Source: Trichoplax sp. H2 | Taxonomy: Eukaryota > Placozoa > Uniplacotomia > Trichoplacea | NCBI GenBank assembly: GCA_003344405.1 | Contig: NOWV01000002.1 | Location: forward strand, 496,001 to 560,000 | Reading direction: 5' to 3' | Length of the DNA: 64,000 bases | Shown: positions 51,101 through 63,892 of the stretch, in pieces | Numbering within the stretch: the first letter of the stretch is position 1 | Layout of the letters: every line of letters starts with the position of its first letter | Notes under the pieces: generated by a model | Seen by the model: the letters and a program-made list of their open reading frames with translations, nothing else | The model's database searches: none | What the model was told of the DNA's origin: nothing | Made by a program: the position numbers and the translations under genes

Positions 51101-51317
51101 CATCTACATTTAATTTTGGCAGAAAATTTTAAAATATTAATGTTTAGGGCAGTAGACCGCTAATTTATATTTATCAATGTAAAATAAAATAGTTTTATTT
51201 CAACGGTGGTCTGTATACCATAACCTTATGGATGTAACAGCGAGAAGTATTAACGTTATAACAGCAACTTGCATGGAGTTAAAATTCTATCGCCCTTGGA
51301 TATTAGATCATGTAGCA
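48152..51317. other. Intergenic region between SHIP-like copies A and B
   Basis: About 3.2 kb separating copy B's 3' end from copy A's start. Plus-strand frames at 48304-48531 and about 49128-49232 look mildly protein-like but have no family match. Minus-strand coding-like segments at 49380-49900 are listed separately. The remainder is AT-rich without recognisable structure. Confidence 0.45.
49380..49900 (-). pseudogene. Unidentified coding-like remnant on minus strand
   Basis: Three stretches read as protein on the minus strand. One at about 49770-49895 includes LSRLLDNIFVTDGHLGIP. A second at about 49550-49690 includes FPWEVLPNVNYHDFGLQN and DGRVYVGRPS. A third at 49380-49556 is in another frame and includes IVPFWTERLAIKFTFQYGKA. 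The second and third meet around 49550 with a frame change and no clear splice pair. The composition (Trp, His, Gly, Pro content) is unlike random AT-rich frames. I do not recognise the family. It may be a decaying gene, part of an unseen spliced gene, or a mobile element fragment. Confidence 0.35.
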
Positions 51318-54300
51318 TTATCGAGTGATATAACCACTAATTCTGTAATAAATGAAGATAAAGTTAAGGCGCGTACACCAATTCAAAGTAAGAATTGCAT
51401 TAAATACGATAGTAACTATAGTTAAAACTAGTGCCCAATAATAAACTTACTCGAGCTTGCCAATCTCTTCCCCATAGAGTGTCAAACTTGCTACATAGCT
51501 TTTGCTTTCATGTGTCATGAAAGTTGTTAATGGAACGTGACAAGCGCCTATACAGAAAATAAATCATCTAATTTAGGGAATATGTAGATTATCATTAAGA
51601 ATTTTTATGAGGTACATCTGTATGCAACCATATGGTGCTAGTACAAAATGTGCTATAAAGAGGTATACTTGTAGAGCACTAGGGAAATAACAAATAACCA
51701 AGACTTTATAATATCGCAAAGCACATTATATAATAAAAGTATAAATACTAAAGTTAATTTGTATGCGTATATAAGATTATCGCTACGTACCCAAATATTC
51801 TCCATTATCACTTGTTTTTAAAGATACTAAAAGCGATTGGCGTTCAAGATATTCATCAAAAGGGTATTTTGCTTTCATCTAGATAGTAAAGGATAGCAAC
51901 TAAATATTTCAACTACAAGAAATGATGTTAGATAAACATTATAATAAAACCATTATCATCAATACCCTGTTAGGAAGATCAGAAGATTCCCACAGCGGAC
52001 AAAGATGGATTTGATTTGATGGGATTGATGAATGGGGTATTTGTGAAGTAATTGAATTTATTTGCCATCCTGAGGTATTAGGTGCGCTTTCTACGGGATC
52101 TGCATGCGAATAAAAGCGTTTCCGAATCGCAAGATTTACAATTAACAAAGTCCTTAACGAGAATTAGATGAAATAAAATCGTAGATATTGCATTATTTAA
52201 CATATTTCAGAAATGTGGTTTTTATAATCGATCAGATTATATTTACCTTCTAAACAGGACGAAACAAATTCTAAAGTGAAATGAGCAACATAGCGTTTAA
52301 CTGAACGGATCTGTAAGTAAATAATATCTTATTTTAATATCATATACCGTACAATTGCACAGGATCTTACTAAAATGAATTAAAGTGAAAATATTTACTT
52401 AAAGATGAGACGTTAGTAAAAACAAATAATTAAGCTTTCAAAGTTATTAAAAGTAATAATTCGGTTGAATTGCTAATCAATCAAGATTTGACTTTAATTT
52501 TTGAAGTCAGATAAGCACGATAGTTAAAGTTTAATAGATTGATGATACTGAATATTGATGGGACGATAATCTCAGCAATGTAAGGCATTGAGGATCAGAA
52601 CAATAGACGACGTACCGCAGCATGAGCATTCAATATTGCAATATACGCGGGCATCTTATGCGGATTATAATTGAGCTTTTTCACTTAAACGTGCGAGTTT
52701 TATAGTCAAAATTAGTAGTTAAAACAGTTTTATAAAAGTATATATATACACATAGAAATTTTTTTGTGATAATTTGTAACCTAGCAAACGTTCCAAATTT
52801 TTATCCAGTATTTACTAAAAATGCACATATTATTAATAACAATTACACACACAGTATGATAATAAGTTTCCGTAAACTTACTAATATCGACCAAACGGTT
52901 ACTATTAACATCAGTTTGGTACAATCCAAAAACAGGCAAATGATCGCTTGTCAGTATATCATGAACGGATCCTACACAAATTTAAATTACGGATAATTAT
53001 AGATGCTACGATATCTGATTGATGCTGTTGCACAAGTAAGCGTATTTCGTCTTCTAGCTAAAGTAGAAATATTTATAATTCACTCAATCACTTAATTTTC
53101 TCATACAGAAAATGTACGATGATAAGAATAGGCAAAATTAGCTTTATTGACTCCACTCAGTACCTTTATAGGTAGGTAGGAAAATCAAACAAGCTTGCAT
53201 ATCAGCATTTGTGAGAACAAAAGTAACAGTGACTTGATGCATCGTTTTATAACTATGACTAAATTATTCAAAATTCTTTGCTATAACAAAATCTAAGTGC
53301 TTTACTGCACGTATATTGTGGTAGCAGTCTTCGGTAAGGTATTACAATTTGCCTGCATATGTAGTTCATGTACACGTACTAATTTTTACTATGGACTAAG
53401 AAAGAAACTGCATCTAGTTTTGAGACAACTTTATAATGTCACGAAAGTACTAATAGCAAATCATACCGTATGATATACATTCCATAGCAAGACTTGGATA
53501 CGACTTCCATAAGATACGATCACACCAAGAAGGTGTATTAATTGCGTTCTAAAAATTATATCTAAGATTAGATGTAGACTATTTATAAACTGAAAAGAAA
53601 AGTAAAACATAGCATTAAGTTAATCATGCTTACTCTGCCTCCTGGTCTCCTCTTGAAACAATCATATGCATCATCTTTACCAACCACTAAGCGATAAGTT
53701 GGGGGAAACTTCAGTTCTCTTTCACCTGCATAATCAGTTATTTAGTTAATAATAAATAATCGCATAATCATATCCGATATCAAAACAGGTAACATTAGGT
53801 GATCGTTAATATTGTAACGTCAGTTCAGGTACCAATTTTAATAGACGAAATCATTTATTGTATGTTTTATCCCACGACAACTTATCATCAAATTGAAATG
53901 TCTAATTTTGTGATTAATCTAAAGCTATAGTCAGCTCGTGACATACGCCAATCAGTAAATACACTGCCATTCAACTTCTCTTGATGCAATTGGTCTACTT
54001 GAAATAATTTGGCAAAATTTCTACAGGAAATACCATTATTGGCTTCCTGAAATGATAAAAAGTTAAAAGCGCTACCTTAAGTTAACCTGTCGTAAGATAT
54101 GCTAAAATTTTAAAGACAGTTTATCTAGTAGTGAATCAGTTTACAAATGAAAAAGGGTGCTGAATTAAATATAACTTTTCATGTTAATGAATTGCACAAT
54201 ATCAATCAACCAATTGATTGATCACAGATGCAGGGAACAAAAATTTAAAGGCTTGAGATATTTCCACTAGAACTGAAACAAATATAACTGTATTCTTAAA

Positions 54301-57300
54301 GGCTACTAAAGAAGGAAATTACCGGAACAGCCATCTCTAATCTATAATTCAAATCGCCAAACCAAAAGATATGATGAAACTGATGTGTAACGTCCGTTAT
54401 ATTTGGATTTAGGTCTCCCAAGCATAAATTACGGGCAATGGCTTGAACGTTATCTTGTCGCCTATAGAATGCCAAAACTTGTGTAACTTTACTTCAATTA
54501 TAATAATAAAGCCTTACCATCGGTTAAATTAATGTAAAAGTAATCTCTAACATTTTATTACACATCAATTGAAGTTAGTGTCATGAGATTGATTTTTACC
54601 TTTTCTTTTCTTCAACTCTCGCAGCTAAATGACTATTGATGAAACAAAAATTTGTATCGTCTAATCGAAATGATACGGCTACACCGCCTTTATTACCTAC
54701 AAATATAGATTTAAAATACTTTCAAAGATTAATTCTCGATTATTTACAGATTGGTGCTGAGTACATAGCAGTAAGGGATCTTAAACGCTATTTATACATC
54801 AGAAATGTCATTTGTAAATCGTTACTGAAATTTTACCGAGTGTGCCTCCTGCTCCAGTCCTAACTTGAGCGGATTTAACGTCAGTAATTCGGAAAGCAAC
54901 TTCTGGCCGGCATAATATTACAATCCTAATTCCCCATAAGCTATTCACTTGTACCTACGTAATTGATTAATTAATATCACGATATAAACTTCCTAAATCA
55001 ATATTTACTATTAATTAAATTAGTTAATTTAACTAATTAAATTAATTATATAAAATATTAGAATCAACAGATCGTCCTACCGTACTATAATCCAAATTAG
55101 TGATTTGATACAATGAATTTTTCAATTTGTCAACCCACTCTGATTCGGGGATTGATGAACCCTCCTTTGTTTAAGATTAATAGTTGAGAAGGCTAACTTT
55201 AACGATAGATATATGGATCGTGATATCTAATGCATATATCACCTAACTAATTACTGATAGGAGCCATTTAGATAGTTTTTACTTTATTACTATACATCGA
55301 TAGTGTACAGTATATCTACCTGTGTACCGAAAGCATAGATATCAAATGCTATATCAGCTTTCTTGTTCAGTTTTATGCCTTGGCCGTGACACAGCGGCCA
55401 TGATTGTATATCATCTGGTGGACGTTTACCACCTATGATATGGCATTCATAAAATATCCATTAGTATCAATTACCGACTTAAAAATGTGCAAAATAGAAT
55501 TTAGATCTGTTTGCAGATACCCATATTCCATGTACCAACAAAGATATTGATTTTATCGCTGTGTTCAGATGTATCTGGGTCTTTTAAACTCTCTACGCCA
55601 GAGAAAAACTGTTGCGCTGACTATTAACATAAACCAATACAAATGCAAAGCGTTATAATTTCAGAGGGTTAAGATTGCTGCTTTCTATAATTACTTGTGA
55701 GTTTATTTGCAGAATCAAACTTACGCGCGCATCTGGAAATCGAAAAATATGCCGCCGGCTAAATTTGCCTTTACCGAAGATTAATTTCAATTTCTGAAAG
55801 TCTTCCGGATCTTTAATAACGCGATAAACTAGAAAATTGATTGATTTATTACTGAAAATCTTAACAGTTCATTCGCCAGCGAGAAGATTGACGTAGAAGC
55901 GATTGCATCATGAGAATCGTTAATTAGAATAGTATTACTTTCTGAGGGGAGGGTTTTAGAAATAACCGTTCCTTCTTCCGAACTAAGCAAAATTTCCAGT
56001 TGTCCTACAGACAGAATTTACGAAAAATTTCAATAACGTGATTGACTACAAAAATAAGTTATTTGGCAGCAAATATTTATGCACGTTAAATGTTACTAGC
56101 GTATAATCCAAAGGGATTAGTAATTGCAAAATTGTTAAAATGTAAATATCAAGAGTATAAAACATACTCTTGCTAAAATCTATTTTAATTGCGGCTTCGG
56201 TGGTTTTTCTCTTTTCGGATAGGACAATTACCTAAAATGGAAGTTCGATAGAGATACAATACATTAAGATCAATCACTAAGAACTGTCTTTTAGAAAGCA
56301 CACTGATTATATTGTTGATAATAAATTAAACGACTACGCTGTCAATATTTGGATAAAATGTCAAGTTTAATGCTCCTTTGCATCTCACTTTGTAAGATCG
56401 ATTCGGCAAACGAACTTCCCGAGGTTCATCTGCATCCGGAGATTGTCTTGTAGCAGGATCATGATCATCATCTGAAGTCCTTGCTGGGTGAATATCGTCA
56501 CTTTCGTTACTAGATGTATGATCAGTTATCATTGCAGAATCTCCACTATTTGAACCAGATGATGAGGGATTATCAGCATCAACGTCAGCTTTCAGTAGTT
56601 TAAAGAACTAGGTTTGAAATTTAAAACAAATATTTTCATTTTCATCTTAAAGTATGTATGAGAAGAAACGGAACGGAGTGGTATGATTTAATGACAATTA
56701 CTTCTTTAAAGTGAATCTCTCTTCGATATCAGTGCGTCACTATTTCAGTCGGTTTATTGATTCATTATACATGTGCATTTTTACCAAGTACGGCGATAAA
56801 TAAATTTAATATTCTTATTTTACCTGGTCATTAACGTTTTGTAATAATTGCCGGCAAGAAGACAACTTATTGACTACCGCATCAACAGTCAGTTCCATGG
56901 GTGAATCATCGTTATCAGGTCGTATTCGATAAAGGAAGTCCAGTGAATCCGGAGCGGGCTAGATTGTATTGTGGAATATAGTATACAACAGTAAGTCATG
57001 GATTAATTTAAAATTATAAAAATTACTCGGGTTTAAAGTAATCCTAACGAATCAATATGTAAAAAATATTATACTCTAGAATTTACACTACCAGCTCTCA
57101 ATGGTATAAAAATTCTTCCTAATTCACCTCGTCATGATTGCTACTTAAGATTAGCAACTCTATTAGCTTTTGAGCATAAAGTGTCTGTATTATACGCTTA
57201 CAATAGCTACAGGGTCTAGCTTTATTCCATATGCTGTACATAAGTGTAAGCTACATAATTCTGCATAAAGTATTTATGGTTTTAATTGCAGCGCAAGTAT

Positions 57301-60300
57301 ACTGTATATGGCATGCATCACTTGCAGCAGCATCCTTTCAATTTCATCATTGAAATTATACAGTAATTTATTGAATACTTATCGTAAATTTCACGAATTT
57401 AAGTAACCGTAATACAACAGATATACAAATATAAATATACGGATAGTTTCTTTACAATCCTTAGTAGAGTAGTACAGTATATTGATTATTATCTATAAAT
57501 CTGTGATATTAACCACTGTGACTAAATATGCAATATATTAGAAAGAATTAATTATTAATTATTAATCGATAAAATTTTTCTACAATAGACCGTTCTAAAC
57601 GGATAATTACAATTATCATATCTTTATAATAGTTCTCTATATATGAGATTGTAATTGCTACCTTACCTGCGCAATCCTAGTTGTAATCTGTGCCATAGTG
57701 TCCAAGTAACCATTAAAGTGATCAATCTCGCTAGAAAATACGTATTATCATAAAATATTGGCTAACATATTTGTGATAATATATCATAAGAAAATGGTAA
57801 TCTAAATTGCTACCTGTTCAGTTGCTTTGACAACAAAGCTAATAGTTCTTCAAATTTCGTACAACGACCGCTGTTATTTGTTTTAATGTCATTTAAGTCG
57901 TCTAATACTTCTTTATCAAAATAGGTTTGCATCAATTTGGTATGTTCATTAGAGTATCTATATCGAGATTAGGTTTAGCTTAGCGCATAATATCATTAAC
58001 AAATAAGTTTCATACAATGTTATCTACAACAGTTCTATACATAGCTGATATATTGACTTTTATCGGACCTTGTAACAAATACGAAGATATGTTTTTTGAT
58101 AGCACATAATTAAATTAAGCTCACCCTAAGGAAGGTATACTCCTGTTAGCGATCTCTTTAAGTAATGTTTTTAAGCTGTTTTCATAATTTGATTCATCTT
58201 TAGAAATCAATGAAGGAAGAGTATATGAATCATAAACAATTTATTTTAATGTCAAAAAAGACAAGTGGATGATTTGCTACAACTAAAATATAGGCGTCGA
58301 GGAAATTGCTCGAAAATACGTGAAACTGCTAATGAAGTGTGAAAATCTTATTATTTTTAATCTCGATGATCAAATTTGTGTATAACAATGTAATACTGAT
58401 ATGAAATACGTGTACTATTGCGGTACAATAGTCAACAACAATAACTGTTAATATCTTTACGGAAATCAGGTTGAGCGATAACTGGTAAGAGCAATATTAA
58501 GTATAGGGTATATTGTAAAGTCGTGATGTTTATTTTAATTTATTGTACGCAATTAATAAATGCTATAACGTTTATTGGCTTAGAAGTAAAATAAGTATAG
58601 TAATAGAAATACCTTCTTCTGTTGGTATTGGTGTTGGTGGAAAGACTGACTTAGTAAGGGGATGCGCTAAGCCTTGGTTAGGCTGCCTGAAATGCTTTAC
58701 CAGTTCGTCCATACTGCTGAAAGTCTTTTCGGTAAATCCTTCACACTATTATAAACAAATAAACAGCTCATTTTTAGACATAAATCTCATATTGTTGCGA
58801 TTAATTAGATGGCAGTGATATTAGTCACCTATTTTCTATTTTAACGGCCTTAATTACTTTGTACTGTAATATTTGATGCTAGTTGCTTTTAAAAATTAGG
58901 TGAACCTTCTGCAGTGCTAAATTTTATGTTAGGTAACTAATATTATATATAGCAAATATAACAGTAAGAAAATTCCAAAATAAAAGTAGGCGAAGTGTGT
59001 TATTCTTTATCCAAACACGCATGCATAAAGGTATTGCAGGGAAGTGAGTTCATGCATGCTTCATACTATTTTTACTAAATATTAAGCTATTACAACATGA
59101 TTTAACTATCAGTTCTTTGGTACGGTAAATACATATAAAATTGATTGACATTTTTTATTAGCTGTTCCATTATGGCAATAAATAGTAAAATTTTAAGTTA
59201 TCACTTACCACAAATCGGCCATGAAATACTTTTATCCTATGATGGAAGAATTTGTTGCGATATCTAAGAGTGATATATATATATTAGAATAATGTCATTA
59301 TTAAATTCATTTTCGAAGAACAATAAATCGACACTAATTACACATGTAGTGAAAAGACCGAAAAAAATGAACTCCAATTCTTTAGCGGTATTCTATTTAT
59401 GATACTGTAGATTTTTTTACTAACATAGCTGTTAGATGTTATTTGGTATACTGTAACAGATTGATTGCTTAACATGATCCACAGATCGCCTTAAACGTTA
59501 ATGAATATTACATTATTCAGATACAGATAACTGATATCGTAAATGTAAATCCCTTTTTCAATCATGGATTACTAAATGGTTCTAGTATTTTACATACTAA
59601 ACTATCAACTCGGTACTATTTTTTAACAATATATTGTAGTGCTTTCTTGGTATTATCTTTCTTCATACAATCTACATTACTGAAAGGTTAATTATAGCTT
59701 CTTTGACAGACAATGTAGAGGAGGACAAACATCGTAAATCAATGATAATTATAAATTTAACGACAATAGATAGCTATCGTACTAGATAAAGCAGTTAGTA
59801 CGTCTATCGAGTAAATGGAGTGACTTGAAGTAACCATTCTAATAGTTAGTCAATGATCACGAAAAGTAGTACAGTAGTAGTATATATGGGTAAATATAAC
59901 ATGTAACTGTAACAAGAATTATATAGTATACTGTATTAGTGTATACAGTACGTAAACTAACTGCTTCATAAAAGACAATAATTTAGATAGTGTAGCTAAG
60001 GAGCAAGTCTGATTTAGACGTAAAATTACAACTATTTGACTGTTCCATGATTGGTTGTCACATCGAAAAGAAGAACGGAATCATATCGATAGGTATGCAT
60101 TCCATATTGTCTATGCGTTTTTAAGGTGTGCTTACGATACAATTCCCAGCAGCTCATTTCCTATTGACTTAACTTATGATATGTTAGAGAGGATGAAACG
60201 GTATAAAGTAATCTAGTTATTAGAGTCTTACATATGAACAACTTATCCAATCGATCCATTACCGCCAAAAATGTAGTGTAAATATAGTGAATTAATGATA

Positions 60301-60888
60301 TCGGATATCCTGCAGCGACTTAGGATAGGTAAAGAGTATTGATTATCATCTATTAGTGCTCTTCTCCTGTAGCTAACAATCCAATTTGCAGTCATTTCTT
60401 TGAGTATCAGACTGATAGATCTTTTTTAGTGTATTTACAAATACAGTCTTTAACTAGGGCCAGGAGATACTTAATAAGGTATACCTTTAGGTTTAAATTT
60501 ATTCGATACACCAATACAGTGATTAATTGGTGTTATCCTGCAGATAATTTAAGACTTGACTTCGGAATCGAATCAATCGTATGATTGCTGTTGCGATTGC
60601 ATGATTATATATCATATTAGGTCAGGAATTAACTCCTGATTTATAATTAGTTGTGCAAATTTTACATTTATCGTTCGTAGTATGATAGAGCAAGTTCATG
60701 TCTGATCATAACAGTCAGTTTTTTTAATAATAAAATCCATAAATACTGTACCTTATTGATAATGCGAATGTGCCCGGTACACGATGACTAGGTCTGATTA
60801 GGAAGGCACCATCTTGGTCTTCTAGTCTGAGTAGGTCTTCAGCCTGTTCATAGGAAACGTCAATGTAATAATTGGCTAAGTTCTCCAT
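51318..60888 (-). CDS. SHIP-like copy B: SH2-domain inositol polyphosphate 5-phosphatase
   Basis: Begins at ATG 60888 with an SH2 domain (exon 60752-60888, GAFLIRPS; middle exon near 59215-59270; C-terminal exon near 58620-58735 with [18 protein letters not shown]). Helical linker exons follow (about 57830-57940), then an acidic linker (56330-56600), PH-related exons (about 56180-56240, 55880-56010, 55735-55830) and the 5-phosphatase domain: [10 protein letters not shown] (55520), FDIYAFGTQ (55320), [22 protein letters not shown] (54621), [15 protein letters not shown] (54335), [10 protein letters not shown] (about 53710), [12 protein letters not shown] (53505) and [10 protein letters not shown] (52925). 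A C2-like domain follows (51945-52090, 51820-51880, 51452-51550). Of the three copies it matches human SHIP1/2 best and has a full active site, so PI(3,4,5)P3 5-phosphatase activity is predicted. The final short exon (51318-51342) is the least certain part. Confidence 0.9.
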
Positions 60889-61947
60889 GACTACTCAAAA
60901 TGACCTCTACCTAATTTATATGGACCAGAAGAAAGAAAACGAAATTAATAATAATTCGAAGTTACTGTAGCGTTGAATCAGGTAGCATAAAACGTGACTG
61001 GCAACGTTCACATATTAGTCGCATCCATAGTTCTAATGTGCGAATCATGTGATATATTAAGAATTGCCTTAAATTATGCAGTAATAATGTCGTGACTATC
61101 GATAATAATATGTAATTGATCCGATTAATATTGGAGAAAATGCAATTTTTTCAACATGTAATGAAAGTTTAATTGGATCAGACTCGATTCATGCAATTAA
61201 CCTTCAAGGTGTAGCAGCTCGGTGACTCTGAGCGCTACAAATGATGATAAAATAAAGGAAAACTTTACGATACGTAACACGCCACCCGAAGTCCGGTAAA
61301 TATATATATGTATATTTAGGATTAGTTTGCTCAACATGTTCGAAATATCAACAGAGTGCAGAGTGTATTAGATAAGATTCTGGAAATACTAAAGTGTCAA
61401 TGACCAGGAACATCGATTTACTATTAACGTTTGTAGAAATCAGGAGAATTGATTTCAACCAATTAATCGTCTTATCTACAATACTATTTTACTGCCAATT
61501 GCTTGACCATTTTAAATTATTTACAAATTGAACATGAACTTGATTTATTCCGGTTGTACACGAGTATACTGCAAGTCGGGGTCTGCTCTACTTAAGAGTT
61601 TCAATATTAGTATGATAGTCATCACAGGAAATGATCACAATTTTAATTTCAATGATACCATCTTGATAGCAAGCAATCAATCGATGCTGTAATCTAATGA
61701 AATATTTTTGATGGGCTCTTTAACACCGCAATGCTGCATCCTCAGTACAAAACTATGGAATTATGACATCCAGGGCAATAGCGATTCATGAATAAGACGT
61801 TGCAGGCTTGATTAATGATTTGCTATGATTGCAACTAAACTTTGACAAATACTCACGCTGACTACGGTGCCAAATTCAATCATTTCAACGACTCAACAAT
61901 AGCAACATCAGTCTCATTTCAACTTGCCTCAATTTTTCGATTGAAAA
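60889..61947. other. Upstream region of SHIP-like copy B
   Basis: This should contain the copy B promoter. AT-rich, with no conserved motif or credible open frame. A TATATATA run sits near 61300. Confidence 0.45.
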
Positions 61948-62487
61948 GCTCTATCAGGCTTGCTCAATATCCAAACTTTCGCAATATTCTCCTGATTACA
62001 GCGATCTTGAAACTCCAAATCACTGTTTTCACCCTTTTGTTGATACCGTCTATCCAGGAAGTTCTACTTTTATGCTTGTATGGCTCTATCAGGCTTGCTC
62101 AATATCTAAATTTTCGCAATATTCTCCTGATTACAGCGATCTTGAAACTCCAAATCACTGTTTTCACCCTTTTGTTGATACCGTCTATCCAGCAAGTTCT
62201 ACTTTTATGCTTGTATGGCTCTATCAGGCTTGCTCAATATCTAAATTTTCGCAATATTCTCCTGATTACAGCGATCTTGAAACTCCAAATCACTGTTTTC
62301 ACCCTTTTGTAGATACCGTCTATCCAGGAAGTTCTACTTTTATGCTTGTATGGCTCTATCAGGCTTGCTCAATATCTAAATTTTCGCAATATTCTCCTGA
62401 TTACAGCGATCTTGAAACTCCAAATCACTGTTTCCACCCTTTTGTTGATTGCGTCTATCCAGCAAGTTCTACTTTTATGCTTGTACT
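61948..62487. repeat. Minisatellite, four copies of a 135-bp unit
   Basis: Copies begin with GCTCTATCAGGCTTGCTCAA at 61948, 62083, 62218 and 62353, exactly 135 bp apart, and the array ends near 62487. Copies differ at only a handful of positions (for example CCAAACTT in the first versus CTAAATTT, GGAAG versus GCAAG). Because 135 is divisible by three, two plus-strand frames stay open across the array: 61842-62312, a hydrophobic repeat, and 62072-62506, a WLYQACSISKFSQYS-type repeat. There is no flanking gene structure, so coding is unproven. Confidence 0.95.
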
Positions 62488-62560
62488 GTACTTTTATACA
62501 GTATAGTACAGTCCATTTAGTGATTGGTTGCTGTTGACAGTACAGTACTGCACAGGATGG
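62485..62560. repeat. Palindromic GTACTGTAC/TACAGTAC cluster
   Basis: Directly abuts the last minisatellite copy. It contains GTACTGTAC, ATACAGTATAGTACAGT and ACAGTACAGTACTG, the same dispersed palindromic sequence class found upstream of other genes in the window. Confidence 0.6.
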
Positions 62561-63892
62561 TACTTTGTACTATATCGTTCATCCTCATAACAGGGACTAC
62601 TGGAAAGAGGAGGAGTGTCAGAGTGTAGTTGAAATAACCAGCCAAAAAAATGGTCGGCCTCCATATTGCTTACGAAAGTTCATGATAATTATTGTTATAA
62701 TAACTCGCCAAGAAAGCCGTCCTCTCCCTCTGGATCACCTTGTTTGCTAGCTTTTGCCGAGGGCTGATTGCACCCTGGGGTAGTAGTCAGGGACATCCAG
62801 ATGCTAAATTGCTAAGTTGGTTTTGTGCAATATAATATACGGTTTCATGGATACCGTAGAGTAGAAGGAGTAGAAAAATGAAATGATCAAACTCCGTATT
62901 ATTTTGCAATGGTGACGGTTTGACGTCCCTCTTGCTTTGCCTTTTTTATACAGTATAGACGTTTTCGAAATCCAACCTTCTTTTTCTGTAACAAACGAGC
63001 GCTTCTGTGCAAATGTCCCTGCGGACAGACATTCCAGCTTTATGGATGAGATTGAATTGCAAACTTTACACTCCAGTTTAGGCGTTATGACTGTTTACAG
63101 TAAGTTGAATTTCCTTGCAGAAATGATTAAACTGTACATTTAAATGAAGGTAAATTTGATTAGTTTTGATAGATTCCTAACCCACCCTCTCTCATAAACT
63201 CCCAGCTTTTATACCCTCGACGGCGGATTATACCGTAGGGTATCTGCAAAACCGAGCAACACTTGCAAATCCTAACCGTACAGGTCCTTGTCCTAACATC
63301 GCTATTTTATGTCATAGGTCTTGCACTAATCTTAGCACTTTCGAAATGGCAGTAGAGTACAGTACAAGCTGTAGTTGTGGTGAAACTACGCCATCATAAA
63401 CTCTATCTGTTATATCGATACCAAAGCATGACCATGGAGAAGAATCGAACAGGTTTACTAAAAACTACCTGGTAGTCACACAAGACACAAGTCATAAACT
63501 CACAATACTATACAGTTACTGTACGAAAAATTTCTCATTCGCAAAGTACATTGCAGTAATAGTTTATTTATTTAAGAAAATTTATGACATATCACCGCAC
63601 AGTGGGACGGTATAGTCAGATCAGTATTAAAGTTGAGTGGAAAGGTCAGAGAAATTAGCTTGCTGTAAATGAATGCAGCAGTTGCTTTCAAAAATTGACA
63701 GCCATAACGATGATCTCACCTTTCATTTTAGTCAATTTTACGGTATCTTGCTCGCTAAAGAACGGAACAATTGTATAATGCATCATTCATATTATAGTAC
63801 TCATATATAAGAAGACGGCCAAAACGCGTATAACAGGTTAACGTGATGGCTGTCAATAAATTTGATTAGGCTGTTGTTACTGGTAAAAATAC
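62561..63892. other. Right flank, no gene firmly recognised
   Basis: GC is slightly higher than in the gaps to the left. A minus-strand frame at about 63320-63470 (with DSSPWSCFGIDITDRVYDGV) and one at 63713-63785 ending at a GTGAGA donor look mildly coding. Either could be a downstream exon of the kinase-like gene at the edge, but neither matches a family clearly. Plus-strand frames at 62565-62750 and 62937-63143 have no support. Confidence 0.35.
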
